Source: Hadesarchaea archaeon
Lineage (GTDB): Archaea > Hadarchaeota > Hadarchaeia > Hadarchaeales > Hadarchaeaceae
NCBI GenBank assembly: GCA_029259175.1
Contig: JAPDJH010000004.1
Coordinates: 99,645 to 163,644 of the forward strand
Direction of reading: 5' to 3'
Length of the DNA: 64,000 nucleotides
In this document: positions 17,586 to 26,376 of the stretch, piece after piece
Layout of the letters: every line of letters begins with the position of its first letter
How positions within the stretch are numbered: position 1 is the stretch's first letter
Program-made: the position numbers and the translations under genes
The notes under the pieces: model-generated
What the model saw: only the letters and a program-made list of their open reading frames with translations
Told to the model about the DNA's origin: nothing
Databases searched by the model: none

Positions 17586-18125
17586 ATGAAAAGCTCGGAA
17601 AATGAGGAAAAAAGAGCATCTGCTGTGAAAGACGCTCTGTTTTCCCACCTGGCTCGTTTGGCAAACATGCAGGACTTCATCATCTCCCAGCGCACGGAGG
17701 CCTCCCTCTTTACCATATCCGATCCACGCGTGCGCCGAGCGATGCTCGCGATTCTCGTCGACAGCCGTGAGCACTACATGGCGCTGATTCGAACAGTCCC
17801 GGGAATCGAAGAACTGCGCGACAGCAGACGCGGTGCATCCGTGCTCCGACTGCCGATAAAAGAGGGTGAAACAGAAGAAGAAATCCTGGTCCACCAACTG
17901 AACGTGTTGAAAAGCTTGGAAATTTCGTGGGAGCTTGTCTTGAAGTTTTTGGATTTGATCGCCGAACGCGAATTCGTTGATAACGGTGTTTACATCCGAG
18001 CGGCCAAGCTCCGGCGGCTGGCCCGAACAATACTGCGAAGACATCGAGAAAACATCCGCGTGATTGAACGTGCTCTAAAGCTATACCGCGAAGGCCACAT
18101 CCGTATCAGGACTTCACGAGGTTAG
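17586..18125 (+). CDS. Unrecognised all-helical protein
   Basis: 179 residues, no family recognised. It is almost entirely helical and charged, with RVRRAMLAILVDSREHYMALIR and EISWELVLKFLDLIAEREF as amphipathic helices. A ferritin-like or four-helix bundle is possible: an E/H-rich helix pair is present (DSREHYMALI, then ISWELV). The last four bases overlap the convergent lysS stop. A TATA-like TTATAGG lies near 17564. Confidence 0.6.
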   Translation: MKSSENEEKRASAVKDALFSHLARLANMQDFIISQRTEASLFTISDPRVRRAMLAILVDSREHYMALIRTVPGIEELRDSRRGASVLRLPIKEGETEEEILVHQLNVLKSLEISWELVLKFLDLIAEREFVDNGVYIRAAKLRRLARTILRRHRENIRVIERALKLYREGHIRIRTSRG

Positions 18126-19705
18126 GTCTCGCACACCTCTCTGAAACGTCTGATGACGAACTCTCTCTCAAGGGCAGACAAAAACGCTCCAGCACGTGGC
18201 CCCGATGGGCGTCCCAGGAGTGCGAGATAGATGGCTCGAAAAAGCGCGGGTGGTTCGATGTTTTGCTCCCGGGCAACATCGTAGATCAGATTGTGTATGG
18301 AGAGAGGAGAGAACTCAGCCTCGGCCAAGCGGCGGGCAAGAGAGAGAAGGCTTTCCCGCTGTTTCTGGGACAGCTCTATCCGAGGTGGTTTTTCCAGAAC
18401 TTTGAAGCGCAGGTGCTCTGGAGCGTAAAGTTCGACCCAACGCTTTGCGCGCTCTATGCGCCTGATGGCGAGTTGGATGTCTTGGTCCGAAGGCTGTTTC
18501 AGAATCCCTCGGGTCTCCAAGATTTCCAAGATGCGTTCTCTGGTGGGCGCCACCTGACAGAGAATCGCTGCGAAGCGGAAGGAGACGCGCTGTGGCATTT
18601 GCTCGGGAACGTCATCTGTTTGCGAGAGCTCGTAGATCCGCTTCACCTGTTCTATTCTCGACTCTGGGAGAGTGGCTTTTCCGAAGTACACCTGCTCGGC
18701 GAGGTCGTATTCATCATAGAGATCCGGGAGAGCTGATGGGTCGAACTCTTTGGCTTTGAGGGGCTTGCTGCGAAAGATGAAGTAACGGAGAAGCTCGGGT
18801 TCCGCGATGTCCAGCCACTGACGCAAAGTGAACACAATCCCCTTGGACGACGAGAGCTGGACTCCACGCATGCCCACCCACTCGTAGGGGACTGGGTATG
18901 GGGGGTCGTACTCAAAAATCTGCTTGGATATGAGTTTGCCAGTGTCATAACTTCCACCGGAAGCGGCGTGATCTTTGCCAAAGGGCTCGCACGTCACTCC
19001 TAACAGCTTCCAGCGGGCCGGCCACTCCACCCGCCACGTCAGTTTTCCTTCACCCTTGGTATAATCGGCTTCTCCCTCGTGGCCACACCCGCTCACATAG
19101 TCGGTTCCCTCGCACCGGTATCTCACTTTCGTGCCACTCCAATCGATTGCGCGAGTCGTGGATATCCTGCCGCACTGGTGACAGAGGGGGTCATAGGGAA
19201 GCCAGTCATCGGGAAGGGGTTGGTTGCGGAAGCGGTTCAGGATTTCGCGGATCTCGTCTGCCCGCTCGAGGGCCGTTCGGATGAGCTCAGACATCCGGCC
19301 GCTGCGGTACACATCGGCCGCCGAGTAAATCTCTACGTTGATCCCAAACTCTCTAAGCGATTCCACAAACGGGCGGGAAAAATAATCGACGAAGTTCCTG
19401 TACTCCGGACTGGGGGATGGGATGTTGGCGTACGGCACTCCCAAATATTGTTTGTACCGTTCCGCTTCTTCCCCTTGGTTGAGAGGCCACGGGACACGAC
19501 GCAGCGGATCGTAGTCGTCTGCGTACCAGATGGCCTTGGCTTTTGCCCCTCGCTCAACGAGTGCCCTCCGTATAGCGTCTGCAATGAACACGTCATTTGC
19601 ATGCCCGATGTGGATGTGCCCAGAGATGGAGATCCCGCTGGCCACCGTGTGCTCGTCTCCGCGTTTGAGCAGAGCTTCGGCGATGCGATCCACCCAGTGC
19701 ATCAC
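18122..19705 (-). CDS. lysS: Lysyl-tRNA synthetase, class I
   Basis: 527 residues. Charges tRNA-Lys with the class I fold found in most Euryarchaeota. Signature ISGHIHIGH near residue 27 is the HIGH box and LSSSKG is the KMSKS equivalent. A zinc site (CHQCGRIST and CEGTDYVSGCGHEG) lies between them, and a helical anticodon-binding domain ends the protein. Two ATGs in tandem start the frame. It is convergent with the helical gene at 17586. Confidence 0.96.
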   Translation of the reverse strand: MMHWVDRIAEALLKRGDEHTVASGISISGHIHIGHANDVFIADAIRRALVERGAKAKAIWYADDYDPLRRVPWPLNQGEEAERYKQYLGVPYANIPSPSPEYRNFVDYFSRPFVESLREFGINVEIYSAADVYRSGRMSELIRTALERADEIREILNRFRNQPLPDDWLPYDPLCHQCGRISTTRAIDWSGTKVRYRCEGTDYVSGCGHEGEADYTKGEGKLTWRVEWPARWKLLGVTCEPFGKDHAASGGSYDTGKLISKQIFEYDPPYPVPYEWVGMRGVQLSSSKGIVFTLRQWLDIAEPELLRYFIFRSKPLKAKEFDPSALPDLYDEYDLAEQVYFGKATLPESRIEQVKRIYELSQTDDVPEQMPQRVSFRFAAILCQVAPTRERILEILETRGILKQPSDQDIQLAIRRIERAKRWVELYAPEHLRFKVLEKPPRIELSQKQRESLLSLARRLAEAEFSPLSIHNLIYDVAREQNIEPPALFRAIYLALLGRPSGPRAGAFLSALEREFVIRRFREVCET

Positions 19706-19784
19706 TCAAGTCTGGTTTGGTAGGACTAAAACTTTAAGGTACTGCGATGATCGCATCTAAAATTTTCAAGGTTCAAGTTTTAAG

Positions 19785-19802
19785 GTAATACAATAGTATT
19801 AC
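19785..19802. promoter_or_regulatory. Palindromic operator before the RHH/RelE pair
   Basis: GTAATAC-AATA-GTATTAC is a perfect 7-bp inverted repeat ending 10 bases before the ribbon-helix-helix ATG. Ribbon-helix-helix antitoxins bind such repeats to repress their own operon. It overlaps the likely TATA region, so binding would block initiation. Confidence 0.65.
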
Positions 19803-19812
19803 TATCGGGAGC

Positions 19813-20043
19813 ATGAAAGTCATTACTGCGAAGATTCCTGAAAGACTGAGCAAGAGAATGGAAAAACTGATGAAAGAGCGTGGTTATCCTTCCCAGTCCG
19901 AACTGCTTCGAGACGCGATAAGAAGACTATTGGAGCCCGAACTTGACGAGAAAATAGTTAGAGAGATTATAATCGCGAGGGAACAAATAAAACGTGGAAA
20001 AACTGTTTCATTTGAAGAAATTGAGAAAAGTTTGGAAGAATAG
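19813..20043 (+). CDS. Ribbon-helix-helix antitoxin (CopG/RelB-like)
   Basis: 76 residues. The N-terminal strand and two helices (KVITAKIPERLSKRMEKLM, then GYPSQSELLRDAIRRLL) are the RHH fold. The C-terminal tail (EIEKSLEE) would wrap the toxin. The gap to the toxin ATG is seven bases. It is probably autoregulated through the palindrome upstream. Confidence 0.88.
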   Translation: MKVITAKIPERLSKRMEKLMKERGYPSQSELLRDAIRRLLEPELDEKIVREIIIAREQIKRGKTVSFEEIEKSLEE

Positions 20044-20050
20044 TAAGCAA

Positions 20051-20320
20051 ATGTACTATATCGAATTTTCAGAGTTAGCGAAGAGAAAATTCGAAAAGCT
20101 AGGGAGGGCGATTCAGGTAAGGATTGTAAAAAAGCTTCGGCAGATACGAGCAATGGATAATCCTTATAGATTTTTCGAGCCGTTGAAAGGGGTTTCGGCT
20201 AGAAAAGCCAGGGTAGGGAATTATCGAATCATCGCAGACATCGATGTGAAAAATAAGAAGATTTACGTTTTAACGATCGGTCATAGAAAGGAAATTTACA
20301 AGAAATTGCACAAGAAATGA
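20051..20320 (+). CDS. RelE/ParE-family toxin
   Basis: 89 residues from the ATG at 20051. YYIEFSELAKRKFEKL at the start and ARKARVGNYRIIADIDVKNKKIYVLTIGHRKEIY at the end (in two blocks) are the RelE pattern: GNYRI.Y.ID strand and GHR..IY tail. RelE-type toxins cleave mRNA on the ribosome; the Arg and Tyr residues needed are present. Together with the RHH gene it forms a complete toxin-antitoxin locus. Confidence 0.9.
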   Translation: MYYIEFSELAKRKFEKLGRAIQVRIVKKLRQIRAMDNPYRFFEPLKGVSARKARVGNYRIIADIDVKNKKIYVLTIGHRKEIYKKLHKK

Positions 20321-20363
20321 GGTTTGAAAGCGTTTATTTAGTTCCATCCCCTCGAGGTATTGT

Positions 20364-21539
20364 ATGAGGCCAGCATCCAAAATGCAGCAGATCCCTCCGT
20401 CGAGCACTCTCCGCGTGCTCGGGCTCGCAAAGGAAATGGAGCGCAAGGGAAAACGCGTGCTCCATCTCGAAGTTGGGGAACCGGACTTTGACACCCCAGA
20501 ACACATCAAGCAGGCAGCAAACGAAGCACTGCGCAAGGGGATGACCAAATACACTCCCAGTCAAGGGATGGTAGAGCTCCGAGAGGCTATCGCCGAAGAT
20601 ATTCGAAAGCGCGGTTTTGACGCAGATCCAGCAAACATCATAGTGACCCCTGGTGCGAAACACGCCATCTTCTGCGCTCTCGTGGCGGCGCTCGACCCGG
20701 GGGATGAAGTCATAATCCCTAGCCCGTGCTGGACCTACAAGGCCATGGTTCAGCTGGCTGGCGGCAAGCCGGTGTTCGTCGAAACGAAAGCAGAGGAGGG
20801 ATTCGTCCCGGATCCGGAGCGAGTGTTGGAAGCCATCACTCCAAAAACCAGGATGCTTTTGCTCAACTATCCGAGCAATCCCACGGGAGCCGTTCTCGAC
20901 CGCGCGCAGCTGAAACCGCTCGTGGATATTGCTATCGATAAGGGTTTCTGGATTCTCTCCGACGAAATCTATGATCGTCTCGTCTACGAGGGGGAACACG
21001 TGAGCCCCTTGTCCCTCGACGGAGCTGCCGAGTGCACGATTTACATCAACGGATTTTCGAAAACTTATGCAATGACGGGATGGCGACTGGGCTACGCCAT
21101 GGCTCCCAAGGATCTCGTGACCGAGATGGTAAAGATACAGCAGGCATCGACCTCCTGTGTTCCAGCATTCGTGCAAATGGCCGGGATAGCTGCCTTGCGT
21201 GGTCCCCAGGACTCAGTCGAGCAAATGCGCAGCGAGTATCAAAAAAGGCGTGATCTGATCGTCAAGCACTTGGATGCCATAGAGGGCATTTCTTGTTTCA
21301 AGCCCCGAGGGGCGTTCTACGTCTTCCCGAGCATCAAGGAGCTCGGCATCCCGTCGCTGGAGTTCTGCGAGAAACTATTGAAGGAAAAGGGAGTGGCAGT
21401 AGTGCCCGGAAGCGGATTCGGTCCTTTTGGCAAAGGACACGTCCGATTCAGCTACGCGACGTCTCCCGCTGTGATAGAAGAGGCGATGGCCCTAGTCAAG
21501 GAGCTGGTGGAGGAGATTCGGGCTGGTAAGAAGCGCTGA
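20364..21539 (+). CDS. Class I PLP-dependent aminotransferase (AspC-like)
   Basis: 391 residues. Transfers amino groups, probably from aspartate or a similar amino acid. PLP is bound at the Lys in NGFSKTYAMTGWRLGYAM; NYPSNPTG and the Asp in SDEIYDRLVY are cofactor contacts; the Arg that binds the substrate carboxylate is in HVRFSYA. Specificity cannot be read from sequence. Its end overlaps the convergent XPF-type nuclease by 44 bases. Confidence 0.93.
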   Translation: MRPASKMQQIPPSSTLRVLGLAKEMERKGKRVLHLEVGEPDFDTPEHIKQAANEALRKGMTKYTPSQGMVELREAIAEDIRKRGFDADPANIIVTPGAKHAIFCALVAALDPGDEVIIPSPCWTYKAMVQLAGGKPVFVETKAEEGFVPDPERVLEAITPKTRMLLLNYPSNPTGAVLDRAQLKPLVDIAIDKGFWILSDEIYDRLVYEGEHVSPLSLDGAAECTIYINGFSKTYAMTGWRLGYAMAPKDLVTEMVKIQQASTSCVPAFVQMAGIAALRGPQDSVEQMRSEYQKRRDLIVKHLDAIEGISCFKPRGAFYVFPSIKELGIPSLEFCEKLLKEKGVAVVPGSGFGPFGKGHVRFSYATSPAVIEEAMALVKELVEEIRAGKKR

Positions 21540-22149
21540 GAATTGTGCGAATCTCGCGGGCTTTCTTTCTGCCGATCCCTTCCACTTCCATCAATTGCTT
21601 TTCTGTTGCCATCATCACAGCTTGGACGGATCCGAAATGCCGGAGCAAGCGGTCCGCCAAAACGGCTGAGACCCCCGGCAGCCCTTCCACAATGAAGCGC
21701 TGGAGCTGTGCGACCGAAAGCGGGATGCGCTTCGGCCTAAGCGGTGGCTCACGAGGCGGTTTTTCTATCCTCTTTGCGAGAGTGGCCAGCAGATGGGCGG
21801 TATCGGTTTCATCCTCCGTGGGGATTATCGAAACACCAAAATCCACGGTGATGGCCGCCATCGCTCCCCGAATAGCGTTGGGATGCACATCGCGCATGGT
21901 ATAGAGTCCTGCGCCCTCGAGAATCAGAAGCGGACGTTCAAAGTTTTCCGCCAGCAACTTGGCTTGATTGAGCAAACGGCCGTCGATGAGAGATTGGAGG
22001 AAGTCCCACACGGTCTTTCTCTCAACGCCTATGTGTGTAGAAACTATGAAGTCCGCCACGGGAAGCTGTCGGATCTCCACTTCGACTCCCAGTTCGCGCA
22101 AGCGTTCGATAAGAAACGGGCTCTCGCGGTGATCGGCGACGATTTTCAT
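21496..22149 (-). CDS. XPF/ERCC4-type DNA endonuclease with (HhH)2 domain
   Basis: About 217 residues. IVADHRESPFLIERLRELG and GVERKTVWDFLQSLIDGRL form the ERCC4 nuclease core with its G-V-E-R-K-x3-D motif. LPGVSAVLADRLLRHFGS and VEGIGRKKAREI are the two helix-hairpin-helix units that bind DNA junctions. The helicase of Hef is absent, so this is the crenarchaeal-type short XPF or a Hef nuclease half. A TATA box (CATATAAAAG) lies near 22195. A GTG three codons upstream is possible. Confidence 0.92.
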   Translation of the reverse strand: MKIVADHRESPFLIERLRELGVEVEIRQLPVADFIVSTHIGVERKTVWDFLQSLIDGRLLNQAKLLAENFERPLLILEGAGLYTMRDVHPNAIRGAMAAITVDFGVSIIPTEDETDTAHLLATLAKRIEKPPREPPLRPKRIPLSVAQLQRFIVEGLPGVSAVLADRLLRHFGSVQAVMMATEKQLMEVEGIGRKKAREIRTILSASYQPESPPPAP

Positions 22150-22225
22150 TTTGGCCACTCTCCCATCACTCCTAGAACCGCTCTTTTATATGATGCCACG
22201 ACGCCTGAGAACAAAAACACCGGAT

Positions 22226-22501
22226 TTACGCCGCCAGCAAGGTATACGTCCATATCCACACAACAAGCCAGCAAACGAAGGTCGGAAAGAATCCGGTTTT
22301 GAGTATGGTGCTTCTAGAAATTTCCGATGGCTGTATTTTGAGAATCTGATAGGTCTGCTTGTAGGTGACATAGAAAAGACCCAACATCAAAAGGAAATCC
22401 AGCCAGCCGTTCGGGATGAATCCAGAGATTACTCCCGCCAGCACGCCTATCGCGGTAAAGAGAAGCACTACTCTCTGCCGTACGGTCAGCGCTTTCAGCA
22501 T
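22226..22501 (-). CDS. Small membrane protein, three to four helices
   Basis: 91 residues. Hydrophobic segments VVLLFTAIGVLAGVISGFIP, WLDFLLMLGLFYVTY and FFPTFVCWLVVWIWTYTLL are separated by short polar loops. The size and the terminal W..WT.TL segment recall archaeal EMC6-like proteins, but I cannot confirm that. It is divergent from the phospholipase D-like gene; the 53-bp spacer holds both promoters. Confidence 0.7.
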   Translation of the reverse strand: MLKALTVRQRVVLLFTAIGVLAGVISGFIPNGWLDFLLMLGLFYVTYKQTYQILKIQPSEISRSTILKTGFFPTFVCWLVVWIWTYTLLAA

Positions 22502-22554
22502 CCTCTCTTACTCCTCCTCAGATGTTTTATACTCTTACCACGACCCATCATCGA

Positions 22555-23838
22555 ATGCGTGCGTGTCAACTCCTTCCGGGCGTGGTAGTTGCAGCGGTTG
22601 TCTCGGCGGTCGTTGTTGTGCTCGTCCCGATGCCACCAGATGTGACCACTTACTCCTTCCTCGGCAGCAACACGTTTCGCGACAATGTCTGGGCTGAGAT
22701 CGTCGAAACGGCTCCCGAGGAGCTGGACAACCCACAGATCCGCAATATTGCGGACGTGATTTTGGAGTTGTTTACTGAAGCGGAGAACTTTATCGACATG
22801 GAGGTCTACACCATCTATGCGAGCGATTCCAGTCCTCTTTCCGATATTCATTCGGCACTCTTTGATGCCGCGGGGCGGGGCGTCCACGTGCGGATTTTCA
22901 TCGACAACGAAATCTTTCACGATCTCTATGAGTCAGAAAAAACTCTTTTCGACAATTTGCTCAGCAACGAAAATATCGAACTAAAAACATCCCCTTGGCC
23001 GATGCACTCCAAAATGATCGTGGTTGACAATCAGGAAGCCTTGGTGAGCAGCGCCAATCTTAGCTGGAGCGCCATGACATCGGATCGTGAGATTGCTGTT
23101 TATCTTCGCGGTGAAATCATCGTGCGCGCGTTGGACGCTATTTTTGAGAGCGGATGGTATGATTCTCCGTCCACTCTTTACGAAAACGGCTGGCCTCTGG
23201 AGTGGATCAAGCCCGTGGTCACTCCGGTGGGGTCACCCGAGTGGGCTCCAGAGACCTTGGATGTGATCACCGGGCTGATCGGCTCGGCCTCTTCAACCAT
23301 CCATGCACCGGTCTACGCGTACTCCGGTTTTCCCCCTTCGCTTCGCAATTCTCTGAACCAAGCGGCTGCTCATGGGGTAGAACTCAGGATGATTGTCGAC
23401 CACTGGTATACCGGCCTAAACGATTTTCCCTATCTCTACGAGTTGGGATCAAAACCCTCAGTTGGAATAAAGGCGGCGACCTTGCCCTATGCCGCTTATC
23501 ACACCAAATCGGTTGTGGTTGACGGCCGCCGAGGCTACGTGGGAAGCGCCAACTGGTCAAACGCTTCGATGACGTGGAGGCGAGAAATCGGCATCTGCTT
23601 CGATGACGAGAACCTAGCATCTGCGGTTGAGGAGATATTCCAAACTGATTGGAACAGCTCCTACGTAAGCTGGGTTGCCCGCCCAGAGCTCCCATCGGCT
23701 CTTCCCATCGGGATCTCCACTTTCGTAATTGTCTTCTCCATGCTGTTTTTACATCAGTGGTTGAGAGAACGAAAAAGACAAAAGCAGCGCCGGAAGTGGA
23801 TCGCAGAACTGTGGGCTTCTTCTCGCTCCGAGTTGTGA
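22555..23838 (+). CDS. Membrane-anchored phospholipase D-family protein (NucT-like)
   Basis: 427 residues. Two HKD motifs: HSKMIVVDNQEALVSSANLS and HTKSVVVDGRRGYVGSANWS, each with the following GS/SSxN block, so both halves of the PLD active site are intact. An N-terminal hydrophobic helix (VVVAAVVSAVVVVLV) and a C-terminal membrane segment put the domain outside the cell. It could be a nuclease or phospholipase. TTTTATAC at 22525-22532 places transcription start near the ATG at 22555; an ATG at 22522 lies upstream of the TATA box. Confidence 0.88.
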   Translation: MRACQLLPGVVVAAVVSAVVVVLVPMPPDVTTYSFLGSNTFRDNVWAEIVETAPEELDNPQIRNIADVILELFTEAENFIDMEVYTIYASDSSPLSDIHSALFDAAGRGVHVRIFIDNEIFHDLYESEKTLFDNLLSNENIELKTSPWPMHSKMIVVDNQEALVSSANLSWSAMTSDREIAVYLRGEIIVRALDAIFESGWYDSPSTLYENGWPLEWIKPVVTPVGSPEWAPETLDVITGLIGSASSTIHAPVYAYSGFPPSLRNSLNQAAAHGVELRMIVDHWYTGLNDFPYLYELGSKPSVGIKAATLPYAAYHTKSVVVDGRRGYVGSANWSNASMTWRREIGICFDDENLASAVEEIFQTDWNSSYVSWVARPELPSALPIGISTFVIVFSMLFLHQWLRERKRQKQRRKWIAELWASSRSEL

Positions 23839-23842
23839 GTGG

Positions 23843-23916
23843 AGCCCCGGGCGGGAATTGAACCCGCGACCTCACGCTTACCAAGCGTGCGCTCTTACCG
23901 GCTGAGCTACCGGGGC
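23843..23916 (-). tRNA. tRNA-Thr(GGU)
   Basis: 74 nt. The acceptor GCCCCGG/CCGGGGC, U73 and an encoded CCA (23840-23842) are present. The anticodon stem CACGC/GCGTG encloses TTGGTAA, anticodon GGT. The T arm reads GCGGGTTCAATTCCCGC. No intron. It lies four bases after the PLD-like stop on the opposite strand. Confidence 0.95.
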
Positions 23917-23996
23917 CCTATTTTCTGCTAGGACGGACGGATTTGAAAACCTATCGTCCCGCTAACCTTCTAAACCTCTGAAACATAGTGTTGTTG

Positions 23997-24782
23997 ATGC
24001 GAGTAGGAGTCATCGGTGCTGGCAACATGGGGTTGGCCCTGCTCACCGGTTTCACTCGTGCCCGTTTGCAGACCCGGCATCAGTTCATGGCAAGCGATCC
24101 AGATGAAGCGAAGCTGAAGCGGTGCGCGGAACTGGGGGTGCGTGTAAGCTCGGATAACCAAGAAGTGGCACGCTGGGCGGATGTAGTGTTTGTAGCTGTC
24201 AAGCCCCACGTAGTTGAGAGCGTGTTGCGGTCTCTTGGAGATCAGCTCAAAGGAAAGCTCGTCATATCGATCGCGGCTGGTGTTCCTCTGGCAAAGCTTG
24301 AAGCGTTGACGCCTGCGCGTGTGATACGCCTGATGCCCAATCTCTGCGCTGAGGTGGGGGAGATGGCGGGATGTTACTGTCTGGGAAACAGAGCGAGCGC
24401 TGCGGACGAGCAGATTGTAAAAGAACTGCTCGAGCCCTTGGGGTTGGTCTTGCGAGTCGAGGAGTCCCTAATGGATGCGGTCACGGCGGTGAGCGGGAGT
24501 GGTCCGGCCTTCTTTTGCCACCTGATTCAAGCAGCAAGCGAGGCGGGGACAGAACTCGGTTTGGAGCCCGACACGGCGAAACAGCTCGCGGCCCAGACAG
24601 CCAAGGGAGCGGCTTCTATGATTCTCGCTGGTCATGACCCCGGGGAACTGATAAAACGAGTATGTACTCCTGGCGGAACTACTGCAGAGGGGATGAAGGT
24701 ACTGGAAGAGCGAAAAACCGCCGAGAGCTTGAAAGAGGCCATTAGATCGGCGGCGCGGCGTGCCAAGGAGCTTTCACGCTAG
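23997..24782 (+). CDS. proC: Pyrroline-5-carboxylate reductase
   Basis: 261 residues. Last step of proline synthesis, reducing P5C with NAD(P)H. The Rossmann motif VGVIGAGNMGLALL starts the protein; AVKPHVVESVL and DAVTAVSGSGPAFFCHLI, with the following TCTPGGTT-like RVCTPGGTTAEG, are the ProC dimer/active-site blocks. ATG 23997 is preferred over a GTG at 23988, since it begins right at the Rossmann strand. It overlaps the next convergent gene by nine bases. Confidence 0.95.
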   Translation: MRVGVIGAGNMGLALLTGFTRARLQTRHQFMASDPDEAKLKRCAELGVRVSSDNQEVARWADVVFVAVKPHVVESVLRSLGDQLKGKLVISIAAGVPLAKLEALTPARVIRLMPNLCAEVGEMAGCYCLGNRASAADEQIVKELLEPLGLVLRVEESLMDAVTAVSGSGPAFFCHLIQAASEAGTELGLEPDTAKQLAAQTAKGAASMILAGHDPGELIKRVCTPGGTTAEGMKVLEERKTAESLKEAIRSAARRAKELSR

Positions 24783-25157
24783 TTCCTCGGAGACCCCCTC
24801 TACCGCCTGCTGAACCTCCGCCAGCCGCCGCTTGATAAAAGGCGGCAGATCTTTCGCTCGCTCGTAAGCTTTCCGGATTTCCTGCATGACTTGCTCGTAG
24901 ACCTGTTGGGGCGGATTCTCCAGCTTGCGTCTTCGCGTTCGGCGCGTCTCGTAAACGACTTCTTCAAACCTGATGGTCTGGATGTTCCAGAGATAATTTC
25001 CCAGCAAGACCACCGCTACAACTATCCGCTTGCTCTCCGGATCTTCCACGTGCTTTTCGGCAAGCAGTGCGGTGTGAGACACGAACCACCCCTGGCGCCC
25101 GAGCGTGCCGAGAAACTTGGGGGCGTTGACGCTTCGCCCTATAAGATCGGTTCCCAT
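24774..25157 (-). CDS. Unrecognised archaeal protein
   Basis: 127 residues, no family recognised. The N-terminal half is beta-rich (GWFVSHTALLAEKHVEDPES, KRIVVAVVLLGNYLWNIQ); the C-terminal half is a basic helix pair (YETRRTRRRKLENPP, then QVMQEIRKAYERAKDL). GTGGGGAT precedes the ATG at 25157; a GTG four codons earlier overlaps that site. Confidence 0.65.
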   Translation of the reverse strand: MGTDLIGRSVNAPKFLGTLGRQGWFVSHTALLAEKHVEDPESKRIVVAVVLLGNYLWNIQTIRFEEVVYETRRTRRRKLENPPQQVYEQVMQEIRKAYERAKDLPPFIKRRLAEVQQAVEGVSEELA

Positions 25158-25360
25158 GTAAATCCCCACAATTTATGCACGGCTAACATTTAACTCGCTC
25201 GGTTAGGGAGTATCAGGGCCAGACATAAGCGAACGCAAAAGTGAAAAACGTCCGCTCGTCTCCCGCTCCACGAGTTCCTGAAGCGCCAGCGGCTTCGTCG
25301 CGTCGCACCTCCCGGAGAAGCTATTTATCCGATCCAAGCCAGAATCATCTGGGGGTGGAG

Positions 25361-25597
25361 ATGGCAGAGATAGTTGTGCGGATCCCGGAGGAGCTGAAGC
25401 AGGAGATGGATAAAATCCCGATAGACTGGTCGAAGGTCGCGCGGAACGCCATCCGCGAAAAAGTCGTCAGGTGGGTCAAGCTGAAGAAAGCGATATCCGA
25501 AAGTAAGCTCACAGAGACCGATGCGCTGGAGTTGGGGAGGAAAGTCAACCAAGCTCTAGCCCACCGATACCGAAAGCTGTATCCAGAGTTGGAGTAA
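25361..25597 (+). CDS. VapB-like antitoxin
   Basis: 78 residues. AEIVVRIPEELKQEMDKIPIDWSKVARNAIREKV is a ribbon-helix-helix-like N-terminus; the tail (TDALELGRKVNQALAHRYRK) would contact the toxin. GGGGGTGGAG precedes the ATG and a TATA-like TATTTATCC lies near 25322. The stop is three bases from the PIN gene start. Confidence 0.82.
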   Translation: MAEIVVRIPEELKQEMDKIPIDWSKVARNAIREKVVRWVKLKKAISESKLTETDALELGRKVNQALAHRYRKLYPELE

Positions 25598-25600
25598 GGA

Positions 25601-26014
25601 ATGGGAATGTTACTTGTCGTTGATGCAAACATCCTATTTTCGGCGTTGATTTCGCACGGAGAGACATTCGACTTGCTGTGTTCTGAAGAGCTCCAGCTCG
25701 CCGCTCCGGAGTTTCTGCTGGTGGAGCTGAGCGAGCACAAAGCTGAGATTCTGCAGAAGTCGTCGCTTCCCGGAACTGTATTTGAGGAGTTTCTGGAGCT
25801 GCTCAGGGAGCGGATAGAAATAGTCCCCCATGACGACTTTGGAAATTTCATGTCGGAGGCAGCAAATTTGAGCCCAGACCCAGATGACATCCCATACATC
25901 GCCTTGGCCCTGAAGCTCCGCTGCCCCATCTGGTCACAGGACTCCCGGCTGAAGCGGCAGTCGAGGGTGCAGGTGTACACGACGCGCGAGCTGCTTGAGC
26001 TGCTGGGGTTGTAA
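25601..26014 (+). CDS. PIN-domain toxin (VapC-like)
   Basis: 137 residues. The PIN acidic residues are LLVVDANILFSALI (Asp), FLLVELSEHK (Glu), DPDDIPYIALALKL (Asp pair) and IWSQDSRLKRQ (Asp). It is partnered with the VapB-like gene immediately upstream. Start ATG 25601; an in-frame second ATG lies two codons later. Confidence 0.87.
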   Translation: MGMLLVVDANILFSALISHGETFDLLCSEELQLAAPEFLLVELSEHKAEILQKSSLPGTVFEEFLELLRERIEIVPHDDFGNFMSEAANLSPDPDDIPYIALALKLRCPIWSQDSRLKRQSRVQVYTTRELLELLGL

Positions 26015-26023
26015 CTAGCTGGT

Positions 26024-26214
26024 GCCCTCACCCCAGACCACCTCCGAGCAACGGCTTGACCATCGTTCTCAAGTGCCCGCACTCCCGGGCCTGTCCGGCC
26101 TCTGGGGCTCTCCCGCCCGAGCCAGAGCTTCGCCCGTTTGATCCGGCGCAGCATCGCGTCCGCCGGCTCCACCTGCACCCGGCGCCCGTCCAGCCGCGCT
26201 TCCGCCAGCACCAT
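26024..26214 (-). pseudogene. Possible truncated small ORF in the gap between two toxin loci
   Basis: The 360-base gap 26015-26376 holds one suggestive frame: AGGAGGTG, nine bases on an ATG at 26214, then MVLAEARLDGRRVQVEPADA and MLRRIKRAKLWLGRE. The frame then runs without break into the antisense of the PIN gene, so it has no natural end. It may be the 5' stub of an antitoxin cut by rearrangement. Nothing else is visible in the gap. Confidence 0.3.
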
Positions 26215-26376
26215 TCCTCTACACCTCCTTTACGCTCCCACCTCCATCATGGGAATCCTAAGCGTCACCGCTGTCTGGTTTAGGATGATGGTTCCAAGAT
26301 CGAGTGAGCTGCAATGAGTTTATGTCGATAAAATTGAACAGTCATCTTAATAAACAATCGTTCAATATAATAAACG

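Noticed and set aside
25345..26214. A 289-codon minus-strand open frame
   Set aside because: Most of it is the antisense of the VapB/PIN pair, Ser-rich with no domain. Only its first 40 or so codons, in the gap, look possibly coding and are listed separately.
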